From an uncultured Prevotellaceae bacterium (lineage in GTDB: Bacteria > Bacteroidota > Bacteroidia > Bacteroidales > Bacteroidaceae): a DNA stretch of 64,000 bases. Positions within the stretch are counted from its first letter, which is position 1, and the number at the start of each line of letters is the position of its first letter. Of this stretch, positions 7,923-17,600 are shown in pieces. The position numbers and the translations under genes were made by a program. The stretch spans positions 1 to 64,000 of the forward strand of contig ONMI01000003.1 in assembly GCA_900318915.1 (NCBI GenBank), read 5' to 3'. The notes under the pieces are model-generated. The model had not been told where the DNA came from, did not search any database, and saw nothing but the letters and a program-made list of their open reading frames with translations.

Positions 7923-9791
7923 ATGAAAAAATATGTATTTGGTTTGTTCCTTGCCACTGCTTTCACAAGCTCGCTCTCGGCACAGGTAACTATTGATGAG
8001 AACAACTTCCCCGATGCTAATTTCAGGGATGCTGTGGCTGCTTTTAACACGGATGGCGACAACAGCCTCTCCGAAACTGAGATTGCTGCCGTTACGAAGA
8101 TAGACGTGCAAAATAAGGGAATTACCGATATGACAGGTTTGGAGCATTTCACCGCACTCAAGACTCTATATTGCCAGAAGAACAAGAACCTCACATCGAT
8201 TGACGTTTCGCAGAACATAAATCTGAAGGACTTCAGATGCAACGACTGTGGCTTCACTTCTCTAGATGTCTCTGCCCTTGAAAATTTGAGCGTTTTTTAT
8301 TGCTTCAACAACAAACTTACTTCTCTTGATGTGTCTGGCAACCTGCTTTTGAAAGACCTGCAGTGTAATGGAAACAACATCAGTTCTCTCATCCTGCCCC
8401 CAGAGCAACCCACAGCAAGGGACAACAAAATGACTTATCTGATTATAAGCAACAACCCCATTGGCTCGGTTGATGTGACATATTTTACAAACCTCAGTTC
8501 TTTGCAGTGTAACTATTGTAATTTAGATGAGCTGGATGTGACTAACAACAAAAATCTTACTCGTCTTTATTGCTGGAATAACAACCTCACTGATTTGGAT
8601 CTTTCCAACAATACTAAACTCAGTGACTTTAGATGCTCTTATAACCCGTTCGGCGAACTCGATTTAACCAAACTTGCCAGCCTGTCTCATCTGGAGTGCC
8701 GAAATTGTGAGTTGGAGGTGCTTGACCTGACACAGAATATTGCTTTGACTTATGTGCAGTGTGAAAGTAATCATCTCACCACTCTCGACCTGAGCAAGAA
8801 TGACAAGTGCACCTATGTTTCTGCAAAGGGCCAAACAAAAGAGGTAGATGCCATTGCTATTGATTTCGAGGGTATTGGTGTAGAGGTGCTTCCCTCTACC
8901 GATGGTTCTGTAATCAGCAAAGATATGTTCTCCAATGTAAGTGGTCCCGGCACAAATTCCGAGGAACTGGACTATAAGGTGGTGGAAGGCAAGCATTATT
9001 TTGTGATTGGCAAGCCGAAAGCCGATACCGACCTTTATGATAAGGTGGTGAAGTATTCTTTCAACCCCCAATGCCCGGGTAAGCAGAATGCCGAAATGAC
9101 GGTTACGCTCACCACTTATCCTTATGTGATGTATATCAATCCGCTGAGTGCCGACCTTACCGACGGCTTCTACTCCGGCACCATCTATCTCGACTATGAT
9201 GCCGTTGTTCCCGAGGGCACTGAGGCTTACATTGCCACGGGCATTACCCTGAGCAAGGATGAGATGGTGAAGGATGGTGAGAAAGTGGTGGCTGAGCAGC
9301 TCACGATGGTGAAAGTGGCTGATGCCGGTGAGGTAATCCCCGCCAATACGCCCGTATATGTGAAGTCCGCCGAGAATCCTGGTCTCTTCGACTTCGCTCG
9401 CAATCTTGATGAACTGGAACCTGTTGCCGTTCCTGAAGGCAATATCTTCGAGGGCACACTCGTTGCCAAGACTGTGGAGGCTAAGTCTGTCCTCACCCTT
9501 GGTCGCGAGCAGGAGCAAGGAACGGGTGAAATCGGTTTCTGGCAGTTCACCGGTACTAAGATTCCCGCTCACCGCGTTTACATCGACGCTTCTTTGATGA
9601 GCAATGAGAATGGTGCCAACGGCTTCACACTCAACTTCGAGGGTGGCTCCGACGGTATCAATGCAGCCAGCACCGACGCTGCTGTGAAGACCGACAACGC
9701 TTGGTATTCGCTCCAGGGCGTGCGCATGCAGGGCGTGCCCGCCGTGAAGGGTGTCTACATCAACAACGGCAAGAAGGTGGTGGTGAAATAA
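7923..9791 (+). CDS. Secreted leucine-rich repeat protein with EF-hand-like N-terminus (paralogue 2)
   Basis: A 622-residue paralogue of the protein at 5528, with the same order of parts: signal peptide (cleavage near SLSAQ), NTDGDNSLSETEI calcium-binding-like motif, about ten CxNN-type LRR units, a beta-rich region with YPYVMYINPLSADL and FYSGTIYLDYD, and the C-terminal tail (WYSLQGVRMQG...GVYINNGKKVVVK). The EF-hand-like block is nearly identical to paralogue 1 at DNA level although the LRRs have diverged, which suggests recent duplication or local gene conversion. Its last third is more GC-rich than the first. It ends at a strong terminator (9812-9851). The surface binding role is inferred from the LRR fold. 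Confidence 0.8.
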   Translation: MKKYVFGLFLATAFTSSLSAQVTIDENNFPDANFRDAVAAFNTDGDNSLSETEIAAVTKIDVQNKGITDMTGLEHFTALKTLYCQKNKNLTSIDVSQNINLKDFRCNDCGFTSLDVSALENLSVFYCFNNKLTSLDVSGNLLLKDLQCNGNNISSLILPPEQPTARDNKMTYLIISNNPIGSVDVTYFTNLSSLQCNYCNLDELDVTNNKNLTRLYCWNNNLTDLDLSNNTKLSDFRCSYNPFGELDLTKLASLSHLECRNCELEVLDLTQNIALTYVQCESNHLTTLDLSKNDKCTYVSAKGQTKEVDAIAIDFEGIGVEVLPSTDGSVISKDMFSNVSGPGTNSEELDYKVVEGKHYFVIGKPKADTDLYDKVVKYSFNPQCPGKQNAEMTVTLTTYPYVMYINPLSADLTDGFYSGTIYLDYDAVVPEGTEAYIATGITLSKDEMVKDGEKVVAEQLTMVKVADAGEVIPANTPVYVKSAENPGLFDFARNLDELEPVAVPEGNIFEGTLVAKTVEAKSVLTLGREQEQGTGEIGFWQFTGTKIPAHRVYIDASLMSNENGANGFTLNFEGGSDGINAASTDAAVKTDNAWYSLQGVRMQGVPAVKGVYINNGKKVVVK

Positions 9792-9811
9792 TCCCACACC
9801 TCTTTATATAT

Positions 9812-9851
9812 AAAAAGGCGGCAAGTCGTATCCACGACTTGCCGCCTTTTT
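9812..9851. terminator. Bidirectional intrinsic terminator between LRR and ATPase genes
   Basis: GGCGGCAAGTCG and CGACTTGCCGCC form a 12-bp stem with a 6-nt loop, flanked by five A and five T, so it can stop transcripts from both sides. It separates the convergent LRR and ATPase genes. Confidence 0.85.
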
Positions 9852-9872
9852 AGTATGCTTTAAACGGATTCG

Positions 9873-11297
9873 TCATCCTTCGGGCGCAAACAGGTCGTCG
9901 AGGCGCACCTCGTTGCTTACAATATTGCTGTGGCTGTTCACCGCAACCCCATAGGTGGTGACGAGCGTGAGCTGTAATGACTTCCGCATTTTTGTCATTT
10001 CCTGAAACCTCGACAGCTTCTGGCGGAGGTTCATCTCGTAAGCAAGAGATATGCTGAATGGGGCGTTTGTGAATTTCATTTCACAGAGGTTGACTGTCTG
10101 GTCGGCACGCTCTATCACAAGATCAATCTGAGCGCCCTTCCCCTCGTCGTCACATCTCCAAGCGTAACTTTCCGTCTTGATACCGCTGATGCCCAATTTT
10201 CGCTTTATTTGATCCTGATGATGCCAGGAAAGTAGCTCAAAAGTGAGCCCCGCCCAACTGTGAAATTCGGCCGTTCCCTGAAAGTGCATCCAATTGGTTG
10301 CTTTCTTACGGGCGAGAAAGTGAAAATAGAACAAAGAGAAAAAGTCTACCAGCTGATAAATCACGGCAGTGTCTCTCGATGCTTTGTAATGCTGATGGCG
10401 CACTATGAATCCGCATGACTCTAAATTTCTGAGTGCCGTGGTGAGACCGTTACCAGAGGTAAGACCTGTCTGGTCAATAATCTCTTTGCGGGTGAGCCCG
10501 GACCTGCGGCTGCTGAGCGACTCTACTATCCGTATGTAGTCGGCTGAGTTGCGGAAAAGTGCCGCATAGAGATTTTGAAACTCATTGTGCAGAGCGCCCA
10601 AAGGACGGAACAGCAACTGGTCAATATTCTGAGCCAGGCTGAGTCGTGGGTCGAGCATTTCAAGATAATAGGGTATACCGCCCATGGCCATGTATAGAAT
10701 GGCTATATCGTAGTGGGACAACGTGAAGCCTTTCTCTTGGAGAAACTGCTCCGATTCATGAAGTGTGAAGGGCTGAAGAAAAATCTGTCGTGTGAGCCGG
10801 TTGTGCAAACCGCCATGATTGTTTATCAGCTTGTCCATCATCCATGAGGTGGCTGAACCGCACACTATAAGCACGATATCACGGCGGGCTGAGGCCCATG
10901 AGTTCCAAAAATGCTCCAAGGCAGCCACAAATCCTGACCGGGCTGTATCCATCCATGGCAGTTCATCGAGTAAAATAACCTTGCGCTCTGCAGATGACTG
11001 CCTTACAAGGGAACGCAGCAGCATGAACACTTCTATCCAGTCGTGTGGAGCATCTGACGGGGTGGGGAGACCCTGGTCGAGCAGGTCTTCGTAAAATGAC
11101 TTTATTTGTCTGTCTGTGCCCTCATTGGCCAAACCGGAGGTTTGAAAGAGCATCCTTCCCTCAAAATATTCTCTTACAAGAAATGTCTTCCCCACGCGGC
11201 GACGGCCGCAGACCGCTACAAATTCTGACTTCTTCGATTGGTAGATGTCGCCTAATAGCTGCTTCTCATGGTCTCTGCCTATTATGTTTTCTATCAT
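9873..11297 (-). CDS. AAA ATPase of the archaeal-type ATPase/DUF234 family
   Basis: A 474-residue P-loop ATPase. Walker A is GRRRVGKT at residues 31-38 and Walker B is VILLDE at 107-112. The family's TSGLANEG-like segment lies between them. A winged-helix-like region follows (RKEIIDQTGLTSGNGLTTALRNLE), then the C-terminal DUF234 domain with a nuclease-like pattern (AQIDLVIERADQTVNLCEMK: D, E and K residues). This family is abundant in Bacteroidota and archaea and its role is unsettled; mobile-element or defence roles are suspected. The start MIENIIGRDHEKQ is chosen because the promoter box at 11325-11332 lies just upstream; the 46 codons further upstream only translate the palindromic repeats. 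It closes the accessory patch. Confidence 0.8.
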   Translation of the reverse strand: MIENIIGRDHEKQLLGDIYQSKKSEFVAVCGRRRVGKTFLVREYFEGRMLFQTSGLANEGTDRQIKSFYEDLLDQGLPTPSDAPHDWIEVFMLLRSLVRQSSAERKVILLDELPWMDTARSGFVAALEHFWNSWASARRDIVLIVCGSATSWMMDKLINNHGGLHNRLTRQIFLQPFTLHESEQFLQEKGFTLSHYDIAILYMAMGGIPYYLEMLDPRLSLAQNIDQLLFRPLGALHNEFQNLYAALFRNSADYIRIVESLSSRRSGLTRKEIIDQTGLTSGNGLTTALRNLESCGFIVRHQHYKASRDTAVIYQLVDFFSLFYFHFLARKKATNWMHFQGTAEFHSWAGLTFELLSWHHQDQIKRKLGISGIKTESYAWRCDDEGKGAQIDLVIERADQTVNLCEMKFTNAPFSISLAYEMNLRQKLSRFQEMTKMRKSLQLTLVTTYGVAVNSHSNIVSNEVRLDDLFAPEG

Positions 11298-11324
11298 AGT
11301 GACTGAATCTTTGTGGTGACAGTG

Positions 11325-11356
11325 CAAAGATAGATAAAATAATTGTTCGTGGCAAA
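11325..11356 (-). promoter_or_regulatory. Promoter of the DUF234 ATPase, with -33 box inside a palindromic repeat
   Basis: On the minus strand, the -7 box TATCTTTG (11325-11332) lies 20 nt downstream of TTTG (11353-11356), which matches Bacteroidota -33/-7 spacing. The -33 TTTG is part of the repeat GTTCGTGGCAAATTAT (11345-11360). A protein or RNA recognising the palindrome could therefore control this promoter directly. Confidence 0.6.
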
Positions 11357-11463
11357 TTATACTCATATAATTTGCCACGAACATGTTAAAAATTGTATTC
11401 GTGGCAAAATAAGCGCTATAATTTGCCACGAACACACTAAAAATGCCACTCGTGGCAAATTAT
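11345..11463. repeat. Palindromic repeat array, GTTCGTGGCAAATTAT family, five half-sites
   Basis: Five copies of GTTCGTGGCAAATTAT or close variants lie at 11345-11360 (+), 11367-11382 (inverted, exact), 11397-11412 (+, variant), 11418-11433 (inverted, exact) and 11449-11463 (+). Copies 1 and 2 form a perfect 16-bp hairpin with a 6-nt loop, and copies 3 and 4 form a second hairpin. Same-strand copies recur every 51-52 bp, so the array is also a 2.3-unit tandem repeat. One end carries the ATPase -33 box and the other covers the stop codon (11460-11462) of the dehydrogenase gene. Confidence 0.85.
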
Positions 11464-14400
11464 ACAGTCAGCCACATCCTCATAATCTCGATGGGGTGCA
11501 GGGCTTTAACACCGGTACCGTCGAGTATCTGCTGGCGGCAGGAGGTGCCGGGAGCGGCCACAAAGGTGGGGTGGGGCAGGTCGCGCCCCTCTTGCATGGC
11601 ACGGCGAACGGCGGGGAAGAGTACCAGTTCGCCGATGGCGAGCGAGGTCTTATAGTGTTCTTTCTCGTAGCCGAACGAACCGGCCATACCGCAGCACCCG
11701 CTCGGTATGACATGCACCGTAGCGCCCTTGAGCAGCCGCAGCATGGCGGCCGTCTGCTCCACGCCCACAAGGGCCTTCTGGTGGCAGTGGCCGTGCAGCC
11801 ATATCTCCATGGGCTGAGCCTGGAACATGTCGGGAGTGATGCGGCCGGCAGCCACCTCGCGCATGATAAACTCGTCGTAGAGCAGGGCTCGGGTGCCTAA
11901 GGCCTTGGCCTGCTCGCGCAGCCGCGCGGGCACCAGGTCGGGATATTCGTCGCGGAAGGTGAGGATGCACGAAGGCTCGATGCCCACCAGCACGTCGTCG
12001 CCCTGTATCACGGGCGAGAGCAGTTCCACATTTTTGGCGGCCAACTTCTTGGCACGGTGCAGGCAGCCCTTGGAGATGGCGGCGCGGCCGCTCTCTACAT
12101 GGCGCGGCACCACCACCTCATAGCCTAAATGGGTGAGCAGACTGGCAAAAGCCTGTCCGAGCTCCGGCTCCTGATGGTCGGTGAACTCGTCGGCCAGCAG
12201 GTACACCCGGCGGCCGTTGCGGGGGCGTTCATCAGCCGAGCGCGAAACACGGGCCACTTCCTGCCGTAGGGTGGTGCGGCTCAGCGTGGGGATGGCACGC
12301 TCGGGGGCGAAACCCACAAACCATTTTATGGCGGCGGCAGTGGGTTTCCACCGGGCGGCCAGGTTGTAGAAGGGCCATACCCAGTGGCCCAGTGTCTCTA
12401 TTTGCGCCATGCGGGCCACCAGCCACGAGCGGCGCGGAGTGCCGTGGCGGTCGTAGAGCCACTGCAGCACCTCGGCCCGTATCTTGGTCATGTCCACATT
12501 CGACGGGCATTCCCGCCGGCAGCCTTTGCAGGCCAGGCAGGAGTAGAGCATCTCGGCTATTTCTTCCAGCTGGGCGGGGTCTTTCCCCTCCCAACCGCGG
12601 GTGAGCAACTCACGAAGCACATTGGCGCGGGCGCGTGTGGTCCAGGTCTCATCGCCCGATACCTTGTAGGCGGGACACATAGTGCCGCCCATGAGGGTCG
12701 ACTTGCGGCAGTCGCCGGCACCGTTGCACTGTTCGATGCTGCACATCAGGGCGTGTACCTGCGAGCGGACGCCGCTGGCGCCCTCCACCCGGCACTCGTC
12801 GAAGGCGGCACGCCAGTTCATCACCGTGCCGTCGGGGCCCATGTCGCGCTCCAGGGCATAGGGTTGATCCTCGTCGAAGCGCAGCATGCTGTCCATGGGC
12901 AGCGTGTCTACTATCTTGTGCAGGTTGAGCAGGCCGTCGGGGTCCCAGCACTGCTTTACCTGGCGCATCAGTTCATAGGTCTCCTCACCGTACTGCAGGC
13001 GGATGAACTCACCGCGCAGACGGCCGTCGCCGTGCTCGCCGCTGATGCTGCCGCGGTGCTTCTTCACCAACAGGGCGGTCTCGGTGGCGATGTCGCGGAA
13101 CAGCTTGCGGCCTTCGCGCGTCTTCAGGTTCACGATGGGGCGCAAGTGCAATTCGCCCGTGCTGATGTGGCCGTAGAACACGCAGTGGGCATGCAGACGC
13201 TCCAGCATCTCGCGAAACTCGCACAGATAGGCGGGCAGACGGCGTGGGGCCACGGCGGTGTCTTCAATCACACCCATGGGCTTGGCGTCGCCCTTCATGC
13301 CGCCCAGAATGCCCAGACCGGCCTTGCGCAGCGCCCAAACACGGCTCACGTCGGCGCCGTAGACGCGGGTGCACAGATACACCAGTCCGCTCTCCTTGAG
13401 GTGCCGCTCCAGGGCGTCGGCCTGGCGGTCGAGCTCCTCACGGCTGTCGGCACGCAGTTCGCTGATGAGCAGGGCGGCGGGGTCGCCCTCCACGAAGAAA
13501 CGGTTCTTCTGCTGCTCGGCATTGCCCTTGCTCAGCTGCAACACGTCGCCGTCCATCAGTTCGATGGCGGTGGGGTGGTGCTCCAGCGCCACAAGGTTGG
13601 CCTCGAAACTCTTCTCCAGGGCATCGCAGTGAGCGCACACCACCATCAGCTCCTTGGGAGGCAGCGGGTCCAGGCTCACCTTCATCTCGGTTACGAAGGC
13701 CAGGGTGCCCTCGCTGCCGGCGATGAGGCGGCACAGGTTGATACGGCCCTCGGCCACCGTGGCATCGGCGGCTGAGGGGGTGATGTCGGCTATCACCTCG
13801 TCGATGGCGTAGCCGCAGCTCCGGCGGCGCAGTTCCTTGTCGGGATATGTGTCGTCGATGAGCTGCCGGGTGGCGGGGTCGAGCGCCCAACCTATCAGTT
13901 GGGCGTAGATGCGCTCAATAAGGCTGGCGTGTTCGCCTTTTTTGTAGAAACCGGAGCCGAAGCGGGCCTCCAGCTCGGTGATGCTATACTCTTTCAGCAC
14001 CTCCACCGTGCCGTCGGTGAGCACGGCGGTGGCCTCAAGGGCATGGTGGCGCGTGCTGCCGTAGACGAGCGAGTGGGTGCCGCACGAGTTGTTGCCTAGC
14101 ATGCCGCCCAGACAGCAGCGGTTGCTCGTAGAGGTCTCCGGACTGAAGAACAGACCGTAGGGCTGCAGGGCAAGGTTCAGCTCATCGCGCACCACACCGG
14201 GCTCCACACGGACCCAACGCTCCTTGGCGTTGATTTCCAGGATGTGGTTCCAGTGGCGGCTGATGTCGGCCACGATGCCCGGTCCCACCACCTGCCCGGC
14301 TATGCTGGTGCCGCCGGCGCGGGGTATCAGGTGGGTGTGCTTGTCGCGCGCCGTCTGCAGCAGTTGCTGCACATGGGTCACACTCTCGGGGTAGGCCACC

Positions 14401-14480
14401 CCGTAGGGTATCTCGCGGTAGACGGAGGCATCGGTAGAGTAGGCTATCTTGTGGATGCTGTCAGTATAGATTTTCATCAT
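11460..14480 (-). CDS. YdiJ-like FAD-linked oxidase / 4Fe-4S dehydrogenase (D-2-hydroxyacid dehydrogenase type)
   Basis: About 1006 residues, the same architecture and size as E. coli YdiJ (about 1018). An N-terminal FAD-binding domain of the GlcD/VAO type (PRAGGTSIAGQ near residue 52, GGMLGNNSCGTHS near 130) is followed by an FAD-oxidase C-terminal domain, a ferredoxin-like region with CNGAGDCRK and CLACKGCRRECP (Cys648, 651, 654, 658), and a CCG domain (HGHCHQKAL, then CCGMAGSFG). Such enzymes oxidise D-lactate, glycolate or D-2-hydroxyglutarate and pass electrons to a membrane acceptor; YdiJ itself has been linked to D-2-hydroxyglutarate. The exact substrate is inference. Two adjacent ATGs (14480, 14477) are possible. 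The -7 box at 14503-14510 supports this start. It is divergent from the GH2 gene. The stop codon sits inside the palindromic array. Confidence 0.88.
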   Translation of the reverse strand: MMKIYTDSIHKIAYSTDASVYREIPYGVAYPESVTHVQQLLQTARDKHTHLIPRAGGTSIAGQVVGPGIVADISRHWNHILEINAKERWVRVEPGVVRDELNLALQPYGLFFSPETSTSNRCCLGGMLGNNSCGTHSLVYGSTRHHALEATAVLTDGTVEVLKEYSITELEARFGSGFYKKGEHASLIERIYAQLIGWALDPATRQLIDDTYPDKELRRRSCGYAIDEVIADITPSAADATVAEGRINLCRLIAGSEGTLAFVTEMKVSLDPLPPKELMVVCAHCDALEKSFEANLVALEHHPTAIELMDGDVLQLSKGNAEQQKNRFFVEGDPAALLISELRADSREELDRQADALERHLKESGLVYLCTRVYGADVSRVWALRKAGLGILGGMKGDAKPMGVIEDTAVAPRRLPAYLCEFREMLERLHAHCVFYGHISTGELHLRPIVNLKTREGRKLFRDIATETALLVKKHRGSISGEHGDGRLRGEFIRLQYGEETYELMRQVKQCWDPDGLLNLHKIVDTLPMDSMLRFDEDQPYALERDMGPDGTVMNWRAAFDECRVEGASGVRSQVHALMCSIEQCNGAGDCRKSTLMGGTMCPAYKVSGDETWTTRARANVLRELLTRGWEGKDPAQLEEIAEMLYSCLACKGCRRECPSNVDMTKIRAEVLQWLYDRHGTPRRSWLVARMAQIETLGHWVWPFYNLAARWKPTAAAIKWFVGFAPERAIPTLSRTTLRQEVARVSRSADERPRNGRRVYLLADEFTDHQEPELGQAFASLLTHLGYEVVVPRHVESGRAAISKGCLHRAKKLAAKNVELLSPVIQGDDVLVGIEPSCILTFRDEYPDLVPARLREQAKALGTRALLYDEFIMREVAAGRITPDMFQAQPMEIWLHGHCHQKALVGVEQTAAMLRLLKGATVHVIPSGCCGMAGSFGYEKEHYKTSLAIGELVLFPAVRRAMQEGRDLPHPTFVAAPGTSCRQQILDGTGVKALHPIEIMRMWLTV

Positions 14481-14502
14481 GACTATTTCGCGTATTTTAG
14501 GC

Positions 14503-14510
14503 CAAAAATA
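14503..14510 (-). promoter_or_regulatory. -7 promoter box for the YdiJ-like gene
   Basis: TATTTTTG on the minus strand fits TAnnTTTG and predicts a short leader of about 20 nt before the ATG pair at 14480/14477. Confidence 0.5.
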
Positions 14511-14572
14511 CGAATAATAGTTGAATGCTGAAAGAAAACACGCCGTTTTTCGGCTTCTTGGAGTTTTTTTCC

Positions 14573-14580
14573 TATCTTTG
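14573..14580 (+). promoter_or_regulatory. -7 promoter box for the GH2 gene
   Basis: TATCTTTG fits TAnnTTTG. Transcription would start near 14584, which leaves the upstream in-frame ATG at 14521 untranscribed and supports the ATG at 14620. Confidence 0.6.
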
Positions 14581-14619
14581 ACCATTCAATTATTTTTACT
14601 AACCCATACCACCGAGATA

Positions 14620-17600
14620 ATGACGAGTCTATTACTATTGATGGCCGGCCTGCTGGGCATGGCTGCCCCCGACAGCACCGATTATACGCGCGGTATCGGA
14701 CGCTATCCCGGCGACAAAGCCGAATATTTCGCTCCTGCCGTGACATGGACACAAGGGCAGCAGCTCAGCAATGCGGCACTGCACAGCGCCGCCTATGCCT
14801 CATCGACCTACGACTACAACCACACCGCCCACCTCGTGACCGACGGTCTGTGCGACAATGCCGAGCCTGCGCTCCTGCAGGTGTCCACCCCCAGCGGACC
14901 GCTCCCGCGCAGGGAGGCGGAATGGGCCTTCGACGGCGGTCCCTTCTCACGCACCATCTTGATGGGGCAGCACACCTGGCTGCAGATGGATTGGAACGGC
15001 CGGCAGAATCTGCCGGTGCGTCAGGTACGCCTGCAGGGCATGGTGGCCTATGATGACAAACTGGCCACCCACGGCTACACCATCCTGTGCCAAATGTCCG
15101 ATGACGGACAGCAGTGGTACACCGTGGGCGAACTGAAAGGTGACGGACTGCCGGGACAGCCCCTGCACTACAAACTGCACTCCGACCCCAACAAACAGGA
15201 GGCGCAGGAATACCTGCCCGCCCGCCGCCTCGACGAGACCATCACCTTAATCTCTTCCTCCCAGCTATCGTCTTCACTCCTCCAGTCCTCCACTCCTACA
15301 ATCCTAATCTCTCCTACACTCCTAACCTCTCCTCCACTCCTGAATAAACATTTCCGCCTCGTGATGGAGATGGACGGCGCCGCCCATTGGGATGTGCATG
15401 AGCTGCAGCTGCTCGATACCGACTATGAACCCGTGGAGATGCTTTCCTCCAGCACGTTCAGCAGCATGTGGGTGAGCCGCGACGGCGGCGAGCAGTGGAT
15501 CTATACCGACCTGGGCCGCAGCCTGCCCATCGGGCAGATAAGGCTGCAGTGGGCCCTGCCGCCTGTGAAGGGGGTGGTACAAACTTCCGACGATGCCCGC
15601 CAATGGCAGACCGTGGCTGCTCTGAAAGGCACCGCTGATAACAACACCGCCGAGGTGGTGAGTATGGACGCCCAGGCCCGCTATGTGCGCCTGCTGCTGC
15701 AGGAGGCTGGACCGGCCGGACGCTACGCCCTGCGAGAGATGGAGGTGCTCTCCAAGTGGCAGAAACAGTATGTGCCCCATGCGACGCCTGCCGTGAAGGA
15801 CGGACGACAAATGCTCAGCGGCGGCCAGTGGCGCCTGCAGCGGGCCTCAGAGGTGGTGGCAAGAGGTGAGGAAATCGCCTCGGCACAGTTCGACTGCGAC
15901 GACTGGATACCGGCCACGGTGCCGGGCACCGTACTGGCTTCCTACTTGAACATCGGCGCCGTGCCTGACCCCAATTATGCCGACAATGTGGACCAGATAT
16001 CGGAGTCGTTCTTCCGCTCCAATTTCTGGTACCGCAACGAGTTTGAGGTCGCCGACCTGCCCGACGGACCGCAGCAGTGGCTCCACTTCGACGGTATCAA
16101 CTGGAAGGCACGCGTGTTCCTCAACGGACAGTGTCTGGGCCGCATTGACGGCGCCTTCATGCGGGGCCGGTTCAATGTGACGGGACTGCTCAGAAAGGGC
16201 ACCAACTGCCTGGCCGTGGAAATCATCTGCAATGAACATTTCGCTGCCGTAAAGGAGAAAAACGAGAACACCACACAGTTCAACGGCGGACTGCTCGGGG
16301 CCGACAACCCCACTTTCCATGCCACCGTGGGATGGGACTGGATTACCACCGTGCGTGGACGCGAGGCGGGCATCTGGAACGAGGTGTATCTCACCACGAC
16401 CGGCAGCGTGACCCTGACCGACCCCTATGTGCAGACTGAGATTCGGAGCGGCAACAAGGAGGTAAGGGTGACACCCTCCGTCTTCGTGCGAAACAACGAC
16501 AGCCATGCCGTGAGCGGCACGCTCAGCGGATGGATGGGCGAGGTGCGCTTCGAAAAACAAGTCACGCTGCCGGCACAGACGGAGCAGCAAATCACTTTCA
16601 GCCCGGAACAGTTCGCCCAACTCACCGGCAGCGGTTTCCACCTCTGGTGGCCCAACGGCTATGGGGAGCCTTATCTCTATGAGGCCGGATTTTGCTTCAA
16701 GCCGAATCAGAAGAGCACGGCCGACTGCCCCACAGAAATACACTACAAGGCCGGACTGCGGCAGATGGAGTATGTCGACGCGAAAGACAGCCTCCGCATC
16801 TATGTGAACGGACAGCGATTCGTGCCGCTGGGCGGCAACTGGGGATTCGACGAGCACAACCTGCTCTACCGCGCACGCGAGTATGACATCGCCGTGGGCT
16901 ATCACCGCGATATGAACTTCACCATGATACGCAACTGGGTGGGGCAGGTGGCCGACGAGGCCTTCTATGAGGCCTGCGACCGCTACGGCATCATGGTGTG
17001 GCAGGACTTCTGGCTGGCCAATCCCGCCGACGGCCCCGACCCCTACGACAACCGCATGTTCCTGAGCAACGCCGAGGACTATGTGCGCCGCATCAGGAGC
17101 CATGCCTGTATCGGACTCTACTGCGGACGCAATGAGGGATTTCCGCCCGAATCGCTCGACCGGCCCCTACGGCAGTATGTGCATGCCCTCTCGCCCGGAC
17201 TGGAGTATATCTCGCACTCGTCGTCGCAGGGCGTGAGCGGAGGAGGACCCTACAGGGCCTTGCCCATGAAGGAGTACTTCAGCCGGCAGAGCGGAAAAAT
17301 CCACTCGGAGCGGGGCATGCCCAACATCATGAACCTGGAGAGCCTGCGGCGCACCATGAGCCCGGAGGGCATCTGGCCGCAGTCGGTGGAGTGGGGACAG
17401 CACGACTTCACCCTGCAGGGAGCACAGCGGGCCGCTGAGTTCAACCTCTTGATGGACAAGGCTTTCGGACCGTCTACGAGCGTCGAGGACTTCAGCCGCC
17501 GCGCACAGTTCATCAACTACAACGGCTACCGCGGCATGTTCGAGGCGACCAGCAAGAGCCGGGCCGGACTGCTCCTGTGGATGAGTCATCCCTGCTGGCC

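Noticed and set aside
11298..11435. N-terminal extension of the DUF234 ATPase
   Set aside because: These 46 codons translate the palindromic repeats and lie upstream of, or across, the predicted promoter.
11345..11463. CRISPR array
   Set aside because: The units are palindromic half-sites in alternating orientation with 6-nt loops and about 15-nt gaps, only 2.3 periods, and no cas genes are in view.
12384..13775. 463-codon plus-strand ORF
   Set aside because: Antisense to the well-supported YdiJ-like gene.
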